Positions 43,766 through 52,002 of a stretch of 64,000 bases of DNA are shown piece after piece. Location: contig NZ_JACHWP010000001.1 of the NCBI RefSeq assembly GCF_014191425.1, forward strand, positions 930,001 to 994,000, written 5' to 3'. Origin of the DNA: Helcobacillus massiliensis (GTDB lineage: Bacteria; Actinomycetota; Actinomycetes; Actinomycetales; Dermabacteraceae). Each line of letters begins with the position of its first letter. Position 1 is the stretch's first letter. The translations under genes were made by a program, and so were the position numbers. Under the pieces are notes generated by a model. The model searched no databases. It was not told the DNA's origin and saw only the letters and a list, made by a program, of their open reading frames with translations.

Positions 43766-45562
43766 TCAACCGGTGAGCTCTGTGAGCTCGAGCCAGCGCT
43801 CCTCCAACTGCTCGATCTCCTCCTCGCGTTCGCGCACCTGCGCGTGCAGGGCGCTGAGCCCCTCGAAGTCGGTGGGGTCGTGGGCGGCGAGCTGATCGTG
43901 CAGGCGAGCGATCTCGGCGGTGAGGCGGTCGATGCGTCGTTCGATGGAGGAGACCTCCTTCTTCACGGCATGCAGCTCGGCTCCGCTGAGCGCCTGTCCC
44001 TCTGGTGCGGCGGACCCGTCGGAGCCGCGTGCCGTGGCCGCTGCATCAGGGCGGGAGTCCTGGGCGGCCCGCAGCTGCAGGTACTCCTCCACCCCGCCGG
44101 GCAGGTGCCGCAGCCCCTGGTCGATCACCGCGTACTGCTGATCGGTGACGCGCTCCATCAGGTAGCGGTCGTGACTGACCACGATCAGGGTACCGGGCCA
44201 GGAGTCCAGCAGGTCCTCCAGCGCGGTCAGCATGTCGGTGTCCACATCGTTCGTGGGCTCATCGAGGATCAGCACGTTCGGTTCGCTCATCAGCACCAGC
44301 AGCAGCTGCAGGCGGCGGCGCTGGCCACCGGAGAGGTCCATCACCGGGGTCGACAGGTGGTCCTTCGTGAAGCCGAGGCGCTCCAGCAGCTGGGCGGGGC
44401 TGAGCTCCTTGCCGTCCACTGTGAACGACGTCCGGTACTCGGCGAGCACCTCGCGGACCCGCTTGTCGCCGATCTCCGCGAGCTCGCGGAACTGCTGGTC
44501 GAGGATCGCCACCTGCACGGTCTTGCCGCGGGTGATGCGACCGCTGGTCGGCTCGATCGCTCCGGCGATGAGGTTCAGCAGGGTCGATTTGCCTGCGCCG
44601 TTCTGGCCGAGGATGCCGGTGCGCTCACCGGGGGCGATGAGCCAGGTGACATCCGCGAGCACCTGCTTGTCGCCGTAGGCCACGCCCACGTCCTCCAGGT
44701 CCACGACCTTCTTGCCGAGGCGCGCCGTGGCCATGCGCTTGAGTTCGAGGGAGTTGCGGACATCGGGCACATCGGCGATGAGCTGATTGGCGGCGTCGAT
44801 CCGGAACTTCGGCTTCGAGGTGCGCGCGGGGGCGCCGCGGCGCAGCCACGCCAGTTCCTTGCGCATCAGGTTCTGCCGCTTCTGCTCCGCCTGGGCCGCG
44901 ATCCGGTCGCGCTCCACGCGCTGCAGGACGTACGCCGCGTAGCCGCCTTCGAACGGCTCCACGATGCCGTCGTGCACCTCCCAGGTGGCAGTGCAGACTT
45001 CGTCGAGGAACCAGCGGTCGTGGGTGATGACCACGAGCGCCCCCTGGTTCTTCGGCCACCGGTTCTTCAGATGCCGGGCGAGCCAGGCGATGCCCTCCAC
45101 ATCCAGGTGGTTGGTGGGCTCATCCAGACCGATCAGGTCCCACTCCCCCACCAGCAGCTGCGCGAGCGCGACGCGGCGGCGCTGCCCACCGGAGAGGGCG
45201 CCGATCAGGCGGTCGAAGGGGATGTCGGAGACGAGGCCGGAGACGACGTCGCGGATGCGGGGGTCGCCCGCCCACTCGTACTCCTGGAGATGGCCGACGA
45301 TCTCGTGGCCGACGGTGGCCTCGTCATCGAGGCTGTCCGACTGCGCCAGCAGCCCGATGCGGACACCGCCGCGTGGAGTGACCCGCCCGCCCATCGGCTC
45401 GAGACGGCCGAACAGCATGGACAGCAGAGTGGATTTGCCGTCACCGTTGCGGCCGACCATCCCGATGCGGTCGCCGTCGAAGATGCCGCAGGTGACCGAG
45501 TCGATGACGACGCGGTTCGGATATGCCAGGTGCAGGGACTCAGCCCCGAGGAGAAGTGCCAC
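43766..45562 (-). CDS. ABC-F family ATPase (Uup-like)
   Basis: A 598-residue protein with two ABC cassettes and no membrane domain: Walker A GRNGDGKST and GQNGAGKST, signatures LSGGQRRRVALAQLL and LSGGQRRRLQLLL, Walker B with GLDEPTNHLD and ILDEPTNDVD. A linker (about 245-280) and a C-terminal coiled coil (about 510-590, SSIERRIDRLTAEIARLHDQ) match the Uup subgroup. ABC-F proteins act on the ribosome in translation quality control or antibiotic protection, and Uup-like ones also affect transposition and 50S assembly. The start is GTG 45562 with a -10 (TAGGGT) 6 nt before it. Confidence 0.9.
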   Translation of the reverse strand: MALLLGAESLHLAYPNRVVIDSVTCGIFDGDRIGMVGRNGDGKSTLLSMLFGRLEPMGGRVTPRGGVRIGLLAQSDSLDDEATVGHEIVGHLQEYEWAGDPRIRDVVSGLVSDIPFDRLIGALSGGQRRRVALAQLLVGEWDLIGLDEPTNHLDVEGIAWLARHLKNRWPKNQGALVVITHDRWFLDEVCTATWEVHDGIVEPFEGGYAAYVLQRVERDRIAAQAEQKRQNLMRKELAWLRRGAPARTSKPKFRIDAANQLIADVPDVRNSLELKRMATARLGKKVVDLEDVGVAYGDKQVLADVTWLIAPGERTGILGQNGAGKSTLLNLIAGAIEPTSGRITRGKTVQVAILDQQFRELAEIGDKRVREVLAEYRTSFTVDGKELSPAQLLERLGFTKDHLSTPVMDLSGGQRRRLQLLLVLMSEPNVLILDEPTNDVDTDMLTALEDLLDSWPGTLIVVSHDRYLMERVTDQQYAVIDQGLRHLPGGVEEYLQLRAAQDSRPDAAATARGSDGSAAPEGQALSGAELHAVKKEVSSIERRIDRLTAEIARLHDQLAAHDPTDFEGLSALHAQVREREEEIEQLEERWLELTELTG

Positions 45563-45568
45563 GGACCA

Positions 45569-45574
45569 ACCCTA
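45569..45574 (-). promoter_or_regulatory. -10 of a leaderless ABC-F promoter
   Basis: TAGGGT on the minus strand, then TGGTCC, then GTG 45562. No ribosome site is seen. Confidence 0.45.
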
Positions 45575-45606
45575 GCGGGGTGCCCGTCGGCCGCGGAAAC
45601 ACGCGT

Positions 45607-46536
45607 TCAGGCGGTCACATGCGCGCCGGCGGCTCCGCCGCCGACCCGGTGGGTGCGCGCTACGTCATGGTCGGCGAGGATCGCCTGCTCCAGCTGCGCA
45701 GCGTGCTCGCCGCTGACGGCGAGCACCGCAATCGTGGGGCCCGAGCCGGAGACGACAGCGCCGAGCGCGCCAGCGGTGCGGGCCGTCGCGATGAGGGCGC
45801 GCAGGCGGGGGTCGGCGTCGAACGCTGCGGCCTGGAGGTCGTTGTCCATCAGCGCCCCCACGCGGTGGAGGTCGCCGTCGGCGAGAGCGGTGAGCAGCGC
45901 GGAGTCGGCGTCGGGCTGCTCGGGAACGGGGCGGCCGGCTGCCGCGGTGAGCTCGTCGAAGCGGCGGAAGATGCCCGGAGTGGACAGGCCGCCGCCGGGT
46001 TCGATGAGCAGCCAGTGCCAGGACCCCGCTGCGGGCACCGCCTCAAGAACATCGCCGTACTCGGTGCCGAGGGCGGTGCGGCCCAGCAAGGGGAATGCGA
46101 CGTCCGCTCCGAGATCGCGGGCGAGGACGGTGAGTTCGTGCAGGCCGAGCTCGAGCCCCCACAGGCGGTTCAGGGCCACGAGCGTGCCGGCGGCGTCAGC
46201 GCTGCCGCCGCCCATTCCGCCGGCGACCGGCACCTGCTTGTCGACATGAATGCGGGCGGAGCCGCCGACGGGGCGTCCGAGCACGGCGGCGCGCTCGTGG
46301 ATGGCTCGCGCAGCGCGCACCACGAGGTTGGTGCCGTCCACCGGCAGGTGTTCGGAGCCGGCTCCGGACATGGTGACGGTGAGGTCATCGGCGCGTTCAG
46401 CGGTGATGGTCTCCACCAGGTCGACCGCGTGGAAGACGGTGGCGAGCCGGTGGTAGCCGCGTTCGTCTGCGCGCCCGCAGCGCAGGGAGAGGTTGATCTT
46501 CCCGGGCGCGTGCACTGTCACTGAGCCGACTGTCAT
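45607..46536 (-). CDS. ispE: 4-diphosphocytidyl-2-C-methyl-D-erythritol kinase
   Basis: A 309-residue GHMP kinase: APGKINLSLRCGRADERGYH at the start, the ATP loop VPVAGGMGGGSADAAGTLVAL (about residues 100-120) and a C-terminal GAVVSGSGPTIAVL. It phosphorylates CDP-ME in the MEP isoprenoid pathway. I use ATG 46536; the TTG at 46548 is possible. It follows rsmA with a 28-nt gap, the conserved tatD-rsmA-ispE order. Confidence 0.93.
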   Translation of the reverse strand: MTVGSVTVHAPGKINLSLRCGRADERGYHRLATVFHAVDLVETITAERADDLTVTMSGAGSEHLPVDGTNLVVRAARAIHERAAVLGRPVGGSARIHVDKQVPVAGGMGGGSADAAGTLVALNRLWGLELGLHELTVLARDLGADVAFPLLGRTALGTEYGDVLEAVPAAGSWHWLLIEPGGGLSTPGIFRRFDELTAAAGRPVPEQPDADSALLTALADGDLHRVGALMDNDLQAAAFDADPRLRALIATARTAGALGAVVSGSGPTIAVLAVSGEHAAQLEQAILADHDVARTHRVGGGAAGAHVTA

Positions 46537-46564
46537 GGGTCTGAGCAAACCGCATCCGAGCCCG

Positions 46565-47440
46565 TCAGCGCAAACCGGATGCTGCCGCTGCGAGGCGGAT
46601 GAAGTCCGAGATCACGAGGGTCTCTCCGCGGCGGGTCGGTTCGATGCCGGCGGCCTCCAGAGCAGCATCCACGACCTGCGTGGTGCCCAGGGCGGGCTTC
46701 AGCGCGGAGCGGAGGGTCTTGCGACGCTGGGCGAACGCCGCATCGATCAGGCGGAACACGTCCTCGCGGGCGGGCTCCGCCGGATCGGCGACCCGGTCGC
46801 GCTGGATGCGCACCAGGGCACTGTCCACGTTCGGCACGGGCCAGAACACCTGGCGGGAGATGGTGCCGGCGAGCGCCGCTGATCCGTACCAGGCCGTCTT
46901 CACGCTCGGCGCGCCGTAGATCTTGGACCCCGGGACAGCGGCGAGCCGTTCCGCGACCTCCTTCTGCACCATGACGAGGGCGCTGCGCAGGGAGTCGAAG
47001 CGGGCGAACATGGTCAGGACGATCGGTGTGGCCACGTTGTACGGAAGGTTCGCGACCAGGGCCGTCGCATCCGAGCTCGCGGCAGCGGGCCTCGGCAGCT
47101 GCTCCACCTTGAGGGCGTCCCCCTGGGTGAGGGCGAAGGAGTCCGGGTCGAACCCTTTGGCGGCGACGGTCTGCGGCAGCAGGTCGGCGAGCTTCTCATC
47201 GAGCTCAATACAGCCGAGGTGCACCCCTGCGTCCAGCAGTCCGAGCGTGAGGGAGCCGAGGCCCGGCCCCACTTCCACGACGGCCTGGCCGGGCTCGATG
47301 CGGGCGCGCTCCACGATGCCGCGCACCGTGTTGGGGTCGAGCAGGAAGTTCTGGCCCTTCTGTTTGGTGGGCCGGATGCCGCCGGACTCGGCGAGGCGCC
47401 GGATCTCGGGGGCGGTCAGCAGGGGGGAGGGAGCGCTCAT
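46565..47440 (-). CDS. rsmA: 16S rRNA (adenine1518/1519-N6)-dimethyltransferase
   Basis: A 291-residue KsgA/RsmA protein: KQKGQNFLLDPN, SAM loop VVEVGPGLGSLTLGLL, IELDEKLADLL and the catalytic NLPYNVATP. It dimethylates the two adjacent adenines in the terminal 16S helix. ATG 47440 overlaps the tatD stop (ATGA). The longer frame to 47491 is within tatD and was rejected. No rpfB gene intervenes. Confidence 0.95.
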   Translation of the reverse strand: MSAPSPLLTAPEIRRLAESGGIRPTKQKGQNFLLDPNTVRGIVERARIEPGQAVVEVGPGLGSLTLGLLDAGVHLGCIELDEKLADLLPQTVAAKGFDPDSFALTQGDALKVEQLPRPAAASSDATALVANLPYNVATPIVLTMFARFDSLRSALVMVQKEVAERLAAVPGSKIYGAPSVKTAWYGSAALAGTISRQVFWPVPNVDSALVRIQRDRVADPAEPAREDVFRLIDAAFAQRRKTLRSALKPALGTTQVVDAALEAAGIEPTRRGETLVISDFIRLAAAASGLR

Positions 47441-48405
47441 GCGCCGCTCCAGCCGTACACCTCGGCAGTGGTGGCCTGTACGGCGGCGCACGCGTCCTCG
47501 AGGCTGACGCCGTGGACGTCCGCGATGGTCTGCATGGTGTGCGGGATGAGGTACGGCGAGTTCGGCCGGCCTCGGTACGGCACCGGGGTGAGGAACGGGG
47601 CGTCAGTCTCCACCATGACCCGGTTGAGGGGGACGGCGGCGAGGGCATCGCGCAGCGAGTCGTTCGACTTGAAGGTGATGGGCCCGGCGATGGAGATGTA
47701 GGCACCGCGCTGCACGCAGGCGCGGGCGAAGTCGGCGTCGCCGCTGAAGCAGTGCAGCACGGTGCGGTCGGGGATCCCGTCGGCGTCCAGCACGTCCAGC
47801 ACGTCCTGGTGGGCGTCGCGGTCGTGGATCTGCATCGGCAGGCCCTTCTCCTTCGCGAGCGCGATGTGGGCGCGGAAGGAGTCGATCTGGGCGGTGCGGG
47901 CGTGCTCGTCGGCGCGCTTCGTGCGGAACCAGTCGAGACCTGTCTCGCCGATGGTGACCATGTGGTCGTGGTCGAGGAGGTCGGAGACCTCCGCGATCGC
48001 GTCCTCGAGGCTGGGCAGCTCGTTGCCGTCGCGGTCGGTGCCGCGGCGGTGTTCGACCGCGGTGTTGGGGTGGATGGAGACGCCGGCGCGCAGGTGGTTG
48101 CGGAACAGAGCGGGGTCCGCGGGCTGTTCGACGCTGCCGTCGAGCAGGGCGCGGGTCCAGCGGGCGGCGGCGAGGTCGCAGCCGATGGTGATGACGCCGG
48201 TGACGTTCGAGTCGATCGCGAGCTGGAGCTGCTGCTGCACGCTGAGCTCCTCTTTGCCGTCGATGAAGTCGAGGTGGGCGTGGTTGTCCGTCACCGGCAG
48301 CGGCAGAGCCTCCGGCTGGGGAGGCCAGCTGAGGTCGCGACGGCTTCCGCTCTCGGTGCGCTGGTCGCGGGTGCGCTTGCCCGTGGTGGGCGCAGAGTCA
48401 GTCAT
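47437..48405 (-). CDS. TatD-family metal-dependent hydrolase
   Basis: A 322-residue protein with metal-site motifs HAHLDF (about residue 42), GETGLDWF (Glu), [10 protein letters not shown] and [10 protein letters not shown], and ETDAPFL at the C-terminal end of the barrel. The family includes 3'-5' exonuclease/DNase TatD; its exact role in actinobacteria is unclear. A 35-residue polar N-terminal tail is present. ATG 48405 is preceded by TACGAT at exactly 6 nt. Confidence 0.88.
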   Translation of the reverse strand: MTDSAPTTGKRTRDQRTESGSRRDLSWPPQPEALPLPVTDNHAHLDFIDGKEELSVQQQLQLAIDSNVTGVITIGCDLAAARWTRALLDGSVEQPADPALFRNHLRAGVSIHPNTAVEHRRGTDRDGNELPSLEDAIAEVSDLLDHDHMVTIGETGLDWFRTKRADEHARTAQIDSFRAHIALAKEKGLPMQIHDRDAHQDVLDVLDADGIPDRTVLHCFSGDADFARACVQRGAYISIAGPITFKSNDSLRDALAAVPLNRVMVETDAPFLTPVPYRGRPNSPYLIPHTMQTIADVHGVSLEDACAAVQATTAEVYGWSGA

Positions 48406-48411
48406 GGACCC

Positions 48412-48417
48412 ATCGTA
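48412..48417 (-). promoter_or_regulatory. -10 of a leaderless tatD promoter
   Basis: TACGAT on the minus strand, then GGGTCC, then ATG 48405. No Shine-Dalgarno sequence is present. Confidence 0.55.
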
Positions 48418-48501
48418 CGGGTGGCGGCCGACGGACCCCGCCGACTGCTGTTATCACCACCACACGCCCGACCCGATACTCTCCCCTGCGCGGCGGTTCT
48501 C

Positions 48502-48510
48502 TGGCATAAT
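48502..48510 (+). promoter_or_regulatory. Extended -10 promoter of rpmF
   Basis: TGGCATAAT, with TGn before a CATAAT -10 at 48505-48510. The start of transcription would be near 48517, leaving a structured leader of about 80 nt. No -35 matches at 17 nt. Confidence 0.5.
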
Positions 48511-48521
48511 CGTCTCCTGTT

Positions 48522-48572
48522 GCGTGCGCTCGTGCCGATTCGTCGGTTCCACACGCACGCCCCCAGATTTTT
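48522..48572 (+). promoter_or_regulatory. Structured 5' leader of rpmF
   Basis: An outer stem GCGTGCG (48522-48528) / CGCACGC (48554-48560) encloses a perfect inner hairpin CCGA-TTCG-TCGG (48535-48546). A run of six T follows at 48567-48572, before the ribosome site AAGGAG. This could be a ribosomal-protein leader or attenuator; the T-run sits six bases past the stem, so intrinsic termination is not certain. Confidence 0.4.
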
Positions 48573-48595
48573 TCATTCGAGCAAGGAGCGTTCTC

Positions 48596-48766
48596 ATGGC
48601 AGTGCCCAAGTTCAAGATGTCCCGGGCCCGCACCCGTTCGCGCCGCGCCCAGTGGAAGGCTGAAGCCACCGACCTCGTGCAGGTGTCCGTCCGCGGCCGC
48701 ACCGCACGTGTTCCGCGCCGTCTGGCCAAGGCCTACCAGCGCGGTCTGATCGACATCGATGCCTGA
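48596..48766 (+). CDS. rpmF: 50S ribosomal protein L32 (zinc-free form)
   Basis: A 56-residue protein starting [20 protein letters not shown], the conserved N-terminus of actinobacterial L32. No Cys is present, so this is the C-minus paralogue that does not bind zinc. It is a little shorter than the mycobacterial L32 as I know it. AAGGAG lies 9 nt before the ATG. It stands alone between tatD and rsmI and is followed by a good terminator. No Zur-type palindrome is visible upstream. Confidence 0.93.
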   Translation: MAVPKFKMSRARTRSRRAQWKAEATDLVQVSVRGRTARVPRRLAKAYQRGLIDIDA

Positions 48767-48789
48767 TCTGCTGGATCACATCTGAAATG

Positions 48790-48816
48790 AGCGTCCACTG
48801 CGGTGGGCGCTTTTTT
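48790..48816 (+). terminator. rpmF terminator
   Basis: AGCGTCCAC-TGCG-GTGGGCGCT followed by TTTTTT, 23 nt past the stop codon. One G-T pair is in the stem. It is the clearest intrinsic terminator in the window and may also end the convergent rsmI transcript. Confidence 0.9.
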
Positions 48817-48851
48817 CATGCCCGCGTCCGGTCAGACGCGCAGCGGCCGCC

Positions 48852-49769
48852 TCAGTGCTTCTCGGCCAGAGCCTGCTCGTAGAGGTCGCGTGAGCGCACT
48901 CCCGGCACCTGCGCAGCCACCTGCTTCGCAGCGTCCTTCAGGCGGGTGCCGTCGGCCACGAGCTCACGCAGCAGGTCCATCGGGTCGGCTGCCTGCGCGG
49001 CGGCATGCGCGGCGGCGTCCTCGGGGCCGGCGCCCTCCACCACAATGACGACCTCGCCGAGCACCTCGTGCGCCTCGGCCCAATCCGTCAGCTCCGCGAG
49101 GGTGCCCCGCTTGATCTCCTGGTGGGTCTTGGTGAGCTCCCGGCACACCGCGGCGCTGCGATCTGCTCCGAACGCCTCGCGCATCGCTGCGAGGGTCAAG
49201 GCAGTGCGGCGGGGGGATTCGAAGAAGATGAGGGTGCGGTCGTCCGCTGCGATGCGCTGCAGGGCTGCCGTCCGCTGCCCGGGGCGCCGCGGCAGGAACC
49301 CTTCGAACGCGAACCGGTCGGGCGCGATGCCGGTGTGGGCGAGCGCGGTGACGGGGGCCGAGGGTCCGGGCAGGACATCGACGGGGCAGCCGGTCTCGAG
49401 GGCGGCGCGGACTGCGCGGAACCCCGGATCGGAGACCACGGGCATCCCGGCATCGGTGACGATGAGGACGCGCTGCCCCTCAGCGGCCGCCCTCAGGAGC
49501 CGGTCGGTGCGCTGCTCCTCGTTGTGTTCGTGGTACGAGACGGTCGTGGCGTCCAGGCGGATGCCGAGGGCGGTGGCGAGCCGCTTGAGGCGGCGGGTGT
49601 CCTCCGCCGCGATGAGGTCCGCTTCCCGCAGGGCGCGGGTGAGGCGCACGGTGGCGTCCAGCGGGTTGCCGATGGGGGTGGCGGCGAGGGTCAGCACCCC
49701 GGGGGTGAGGACGGCGTCGGCGCCGACGGGTGCCGAGCTGCCGCTCTGGCCTGCAGTCTCATCGCTCAT
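48852..49769 (-). CDS. rsmI: 16S rRNA (cytidine1402-2'-O)-methyltransferase
   Basis: A 305-residue SPOUT-unrelated, tetrapyrrole-methylase-fold protein: LAATPIGNPLDATVRLTRAL, AEDTRRLKRL, SYHEHNEEQR, VTDAGMPVVSDPGFRAVRA and FFESPRRTALTL. It methylates the 2'-O of C1402 in 16S rRNA. ATG 49769 is preceded by TACGAT at exactly 6 nt. It is divergent from the protein O-mannosyltransferase gene, as in M. tuberculosis. Confidence 0.94.
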   Translation of the reverse strand: MSDETAGQSGSSAPVGADAVLTPGVLTLAATPIGNPLDATVRLTRALREADLIAAEDTRRLKRLATALGIRLDATTVSYHEHNEEQRTDRLLRAAAEGQRVLIVTDAGMPVVSDPGFRAVRAALETGCPVDVLPGPSAPVTALAHTGIAPDRFAFEGFLPRRPGQRTAALQRIAADDRTLIFFESPRRTALTLAAMREAFGADRSAAVCRELTKTHQEIKRGTLAELTDWAEAHEVLGEVVIVVEGAGPEDAAAHAAAQAADPMDLLRELVADGTRLKDAAKQVAAQVPGVRSRDLYEQALAEKH

Positions 49770-49775
49770 GTCCTG

Positions 49776-49781
49776 ATCGTA
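49776..49781 (-). promoter_or_regulatory. -10 of a leaderless rsmI promoter
   Basis: TACGAT on the minus strand, then CAGGAC, then ATG 49769. Its expected -35 position coincides with that of the divergent promoter at 49820-49825. Confidence 0.55.
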
Positions 49782-49819
49782 TCTGTCGCCGCCTGCATCG
49801 ATCGGGCCGCTGCCGCCGC

Positions 49820-49825
49820 TACCAT
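49820..49825 (+). promoter_or_regulatory. -10 of a leaderless pmt promoter
   Basis: TACCAT, then GGCGGG, then GTG 49832. No ribosome site lies at normal distance. Confidence 0.5.
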
Positions 49826-49831
49826 GGCGGG

Positions 49832-51433
49832 GTGTCCACAGCCACAGCTCCTGATTCCGTCGGCCGCACCCGGGCCGTCCACCTGCCCGCAGACGCCCAC
49901 ACCGCCGTCGCGGCCTGGATCACGGCCCTGCTGATCGGCGCGTTCGCGCTGATGCTGCGCCTGCACCGCCTCGGTGCGGTGAAGACTCTCATCTTCGATG
50001 AGACCTACTACGTCAAGGACGGCTACACGCTCACGCAGCGCGGCGTGGAGATGGACTGGCCGGAGAACCCGAACCCCGCGTTCGAAGCGGGAGACGTCTC
50101 CACATTCCTCGATTCCGGTGCGTACGTCGTCCACCCTCCGCTGGGCAAATGGCTCATCGGACTGGGGCAGATGGCCCTCGGTGCCGATGACCCCGTCGGC
50201 TGGCGGATCTCCGCGGCCGTGGCCGGAACGATCAGCATCATCGCCGCTGTTCTGATCGTGCGCCGCCTGCTCGGCAGCCTCCTGTTGGGCGCTCTCACCG
50301 GGTTCTTCATGGCGATCGACGGCGCCCACCTGGTGCATTCGCGCACCAGCCTGCTGGACCTCTTCCTCATGGTGTTCGTGCTGCTGGCGTTCGGTGCACT
50401 GCTGCTGGACCGTGACCGCGCGGATGCGCGGATCGCCTCGGGCCTGCCGCTGGGAGCACGCGGGTGGCGGCTGACGGCGGGCGTCCTGCTGGGTGCGGCG
50501 TGCTCGGTGAAGTGGTCCGGGCTGTACGTGCTGGCGTTCTTCGGCATCCTCACCGTGGTGTGGGACTGGATGCGGCGCCGCCGCGCCCGCGATCCGCACT
50601 GGTTCACCCGAGGCTTCGTCCGCGATGCGATCCCCGCGTTCCTGCAGACGGTGCCGGTTGCGGCACTGGTGTACCTGGCGAGTTGGACCGGCTGGTTCGT
50701 CTCGGACGACGGCTGGGGCCGCCGCTGGGCTGAGAGCAACGGGCACGCCTCCGCGCCGGGGCCCGTGCGGGCCCTGATCTCCTGGTGGCACTACCACCAG
50801 GAGGCGTACCGGTTCCACGTGGGGCTGGACTCCGGGCACACGTACGAGGCGAGCCCGCTGGGCTGGCTGCTGCAGCTGCGACCCACCCTGTTCCTGTTCA
50901 CCTCCTCCGAGCACGGGCAGAACGGCTGCACGGCGCAGAGTTGCGCTGAGGTGATCACATCGGTGGGCAATCCGGTGCTGTGGTGGGCGGCGGCGCTGTC
51001 CATCCCGGTGCTCCTGGTGACCGCGGTGTGGCGCCGCGACGGCCGCGCCGCCGCAATCCTCACCGGCATCGGCGCCGGCTACCTGCCGTGGCTGATGTAC
51101 CTGAACCGCACCGTGTTCACCTTCTACACCATCGTGTTCGAACCGTTCATGGTGATGGCGCTGGTGTACGTGCTGGGGCTGCTGATCGGTCCGCGCCTGC
51201 TGCGGGCCCGTGCCCGCCGCGGGAAGCGGGCCGCATCTCCAGCGGGCGGCGCCGCCCTCTTCGCCGCGGGCGATGAGAAGGCGGCGGGGCGCCGACAGGT
51301 CGGCGCGGCCGCCGCCGGTTCCCTCACCTGCCTGATCATCCTGGTCTCGGCGTTCTTCTGGCCGGTGTGGACCGGGGAGATGATCCCGTACGAGCAGTGG
51401 CAGTGGCGGATCTGGCTGGACAGCTGGTCCTGA
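49832..51433 (+). CDS. pmt: Protein O-mannosyltransferase (PMT family, GT39)
   Basis: A 533-residue membrane protein with about 10-12 hydrophobic segments. The first luminal loop holds the catalytic FDETYYVKDGYTL (Asp-Glu, about residues 55-67); further PMT features are YVVHPPLGKWLIGLGQ and the later WWHYHQEAYRFHVGL, with a conserved C-terminal WTGEMIPYEQWQWRIW. It transfers mannose from polyprenyl-phosphate mannose to Ser/Thr of secreted proteins. The start is GTG 49832, fixed by frame and leaderless -10. The gene converges with luxS, with 3 nt between them. Confidence 0.9.
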   Translation: MSTATAPDSVGRTRAVHLPADAHTAVAAWITALLIGAFALMLRLHRLGAVKTLIFDETYYVKDGYTLTQRGVEMDWPENPNPAFEAGDVSTFLDSGAYVVHPPLGKWLIGLGQMALGADDPVGWRISAAVAGTISIIAAVLIVRRLLGSLLLGALTGFFMAIDGAHLVHSRTSLLDLFLMVFVLLAFGALLLDRDRADARIASGLPLGARGWRLTAGVLLGAACSVKWSGLYVLAFFGILTVVWDWMRRRRARDPHWFTRGFVRDAIPAFLQTVPVAALVYLASWTGWFVSDDGWGRRWAESNGHASAPGPVRALISWWHYHQEAYRFHVGLDSGHTYEASPLGWLLQLRPTLFLFTSSEHGQNGCTAQSCAEVITSVGNPVLWWAAALSIPVLLVTAVWRRDGRAAAILTGIGAGYLPWLMYLNRTVFTFYTIVFEPFMVMALVYVLGLLIGPRLLRARARRGKRAASPAGGAALFAAGDEKAAGRRQVGAAAAGSLTCLIILVSAFFWPVWTGEMIPYEQWQWRIWLDSWS

Positions 51434-51436
51434 GCC

Positions 51437-51901
51437 TCAGACCCCCACTGTGAGCCAGTCCTCGCGCTGCTCCAGGAAGCGGCTCGCTTCCCGCTTCGCC
51501 CCGTCCAGATCATGGTGGGCGCCCCACCCGCACTGGATCTCATTGGCGGCGGGAACCTCATCGGCCGCCACCAGGTCGTTCAGAGTGGCCTCCACCAGAT
51601 CCGCGGCGTCCTGCGCCTCCATGTCGCCGGAGACCAGCAGGTAGAAGCCGGTGCGGCATCCCATCGGCGAGATGTCGATGACCACGTCCGAATGGTTGCG
51701 GGAGTGCTCAGCCATCATGTGCTCCAGCGAGTGCACCACCTCGGACTCGAGATGCTCACGGTTCGGCTGGGTGAAGCGAAGATCGAACTTCGTCAGGCGG
51801 ACCCCGCTGCCGAGGTCCTTGCGGTCGGCGATGCGGATGTAGGGAGCCTCCACCTTGCGGTGGTCCAGGTTGAAGCTCTCCACGTTCATCTTCTCGGCCA
51901 T
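51437..51901 (-). CDS. luxS: S-ribosylhomocysteine lyase LuxS
   Basis: A 154-residue protein with all LuxS residues: the metal site H57-S-L-E60-H61 (HSLEHMMAEH) and C124 in CGWGAHHDL, and the catalytic Cys82 in MGCRTGFYLL. It splits S-ribosylhomocysteine to homocysteine and DPD, the precursor of autoinducer-2. ATG 51901 has a GAAGGG site. No pfs or methionine gene lies beside it, so it is likely a stand-alone part of the activated methyl cycle. Confidence 0.96.
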   Translation of the reverse strand: MAEKMNVESFNLDHRKVEAPYIRIADRKDLGSGVRLTKFDLRFTQPNREHLESEVVHSLEHMMAEHSRNHSDVVIDISPMGCRTGFYLLVSGDMEAQDAADLVEATLNDLVAADEVPAANEIQCGWGAHHDLDGAKREASRFLEQREDWLTVGV

Positions 51902-52002
51902 GACTGTTCCCTTCGACGGCGGTGCTGTGCCCCGTCAGCGTATCGAGATGGGATCAGCGCTCACGGAGAACCGCTGCGGGCCGGCAGGCGCCGTCCGCGC
52001 CA

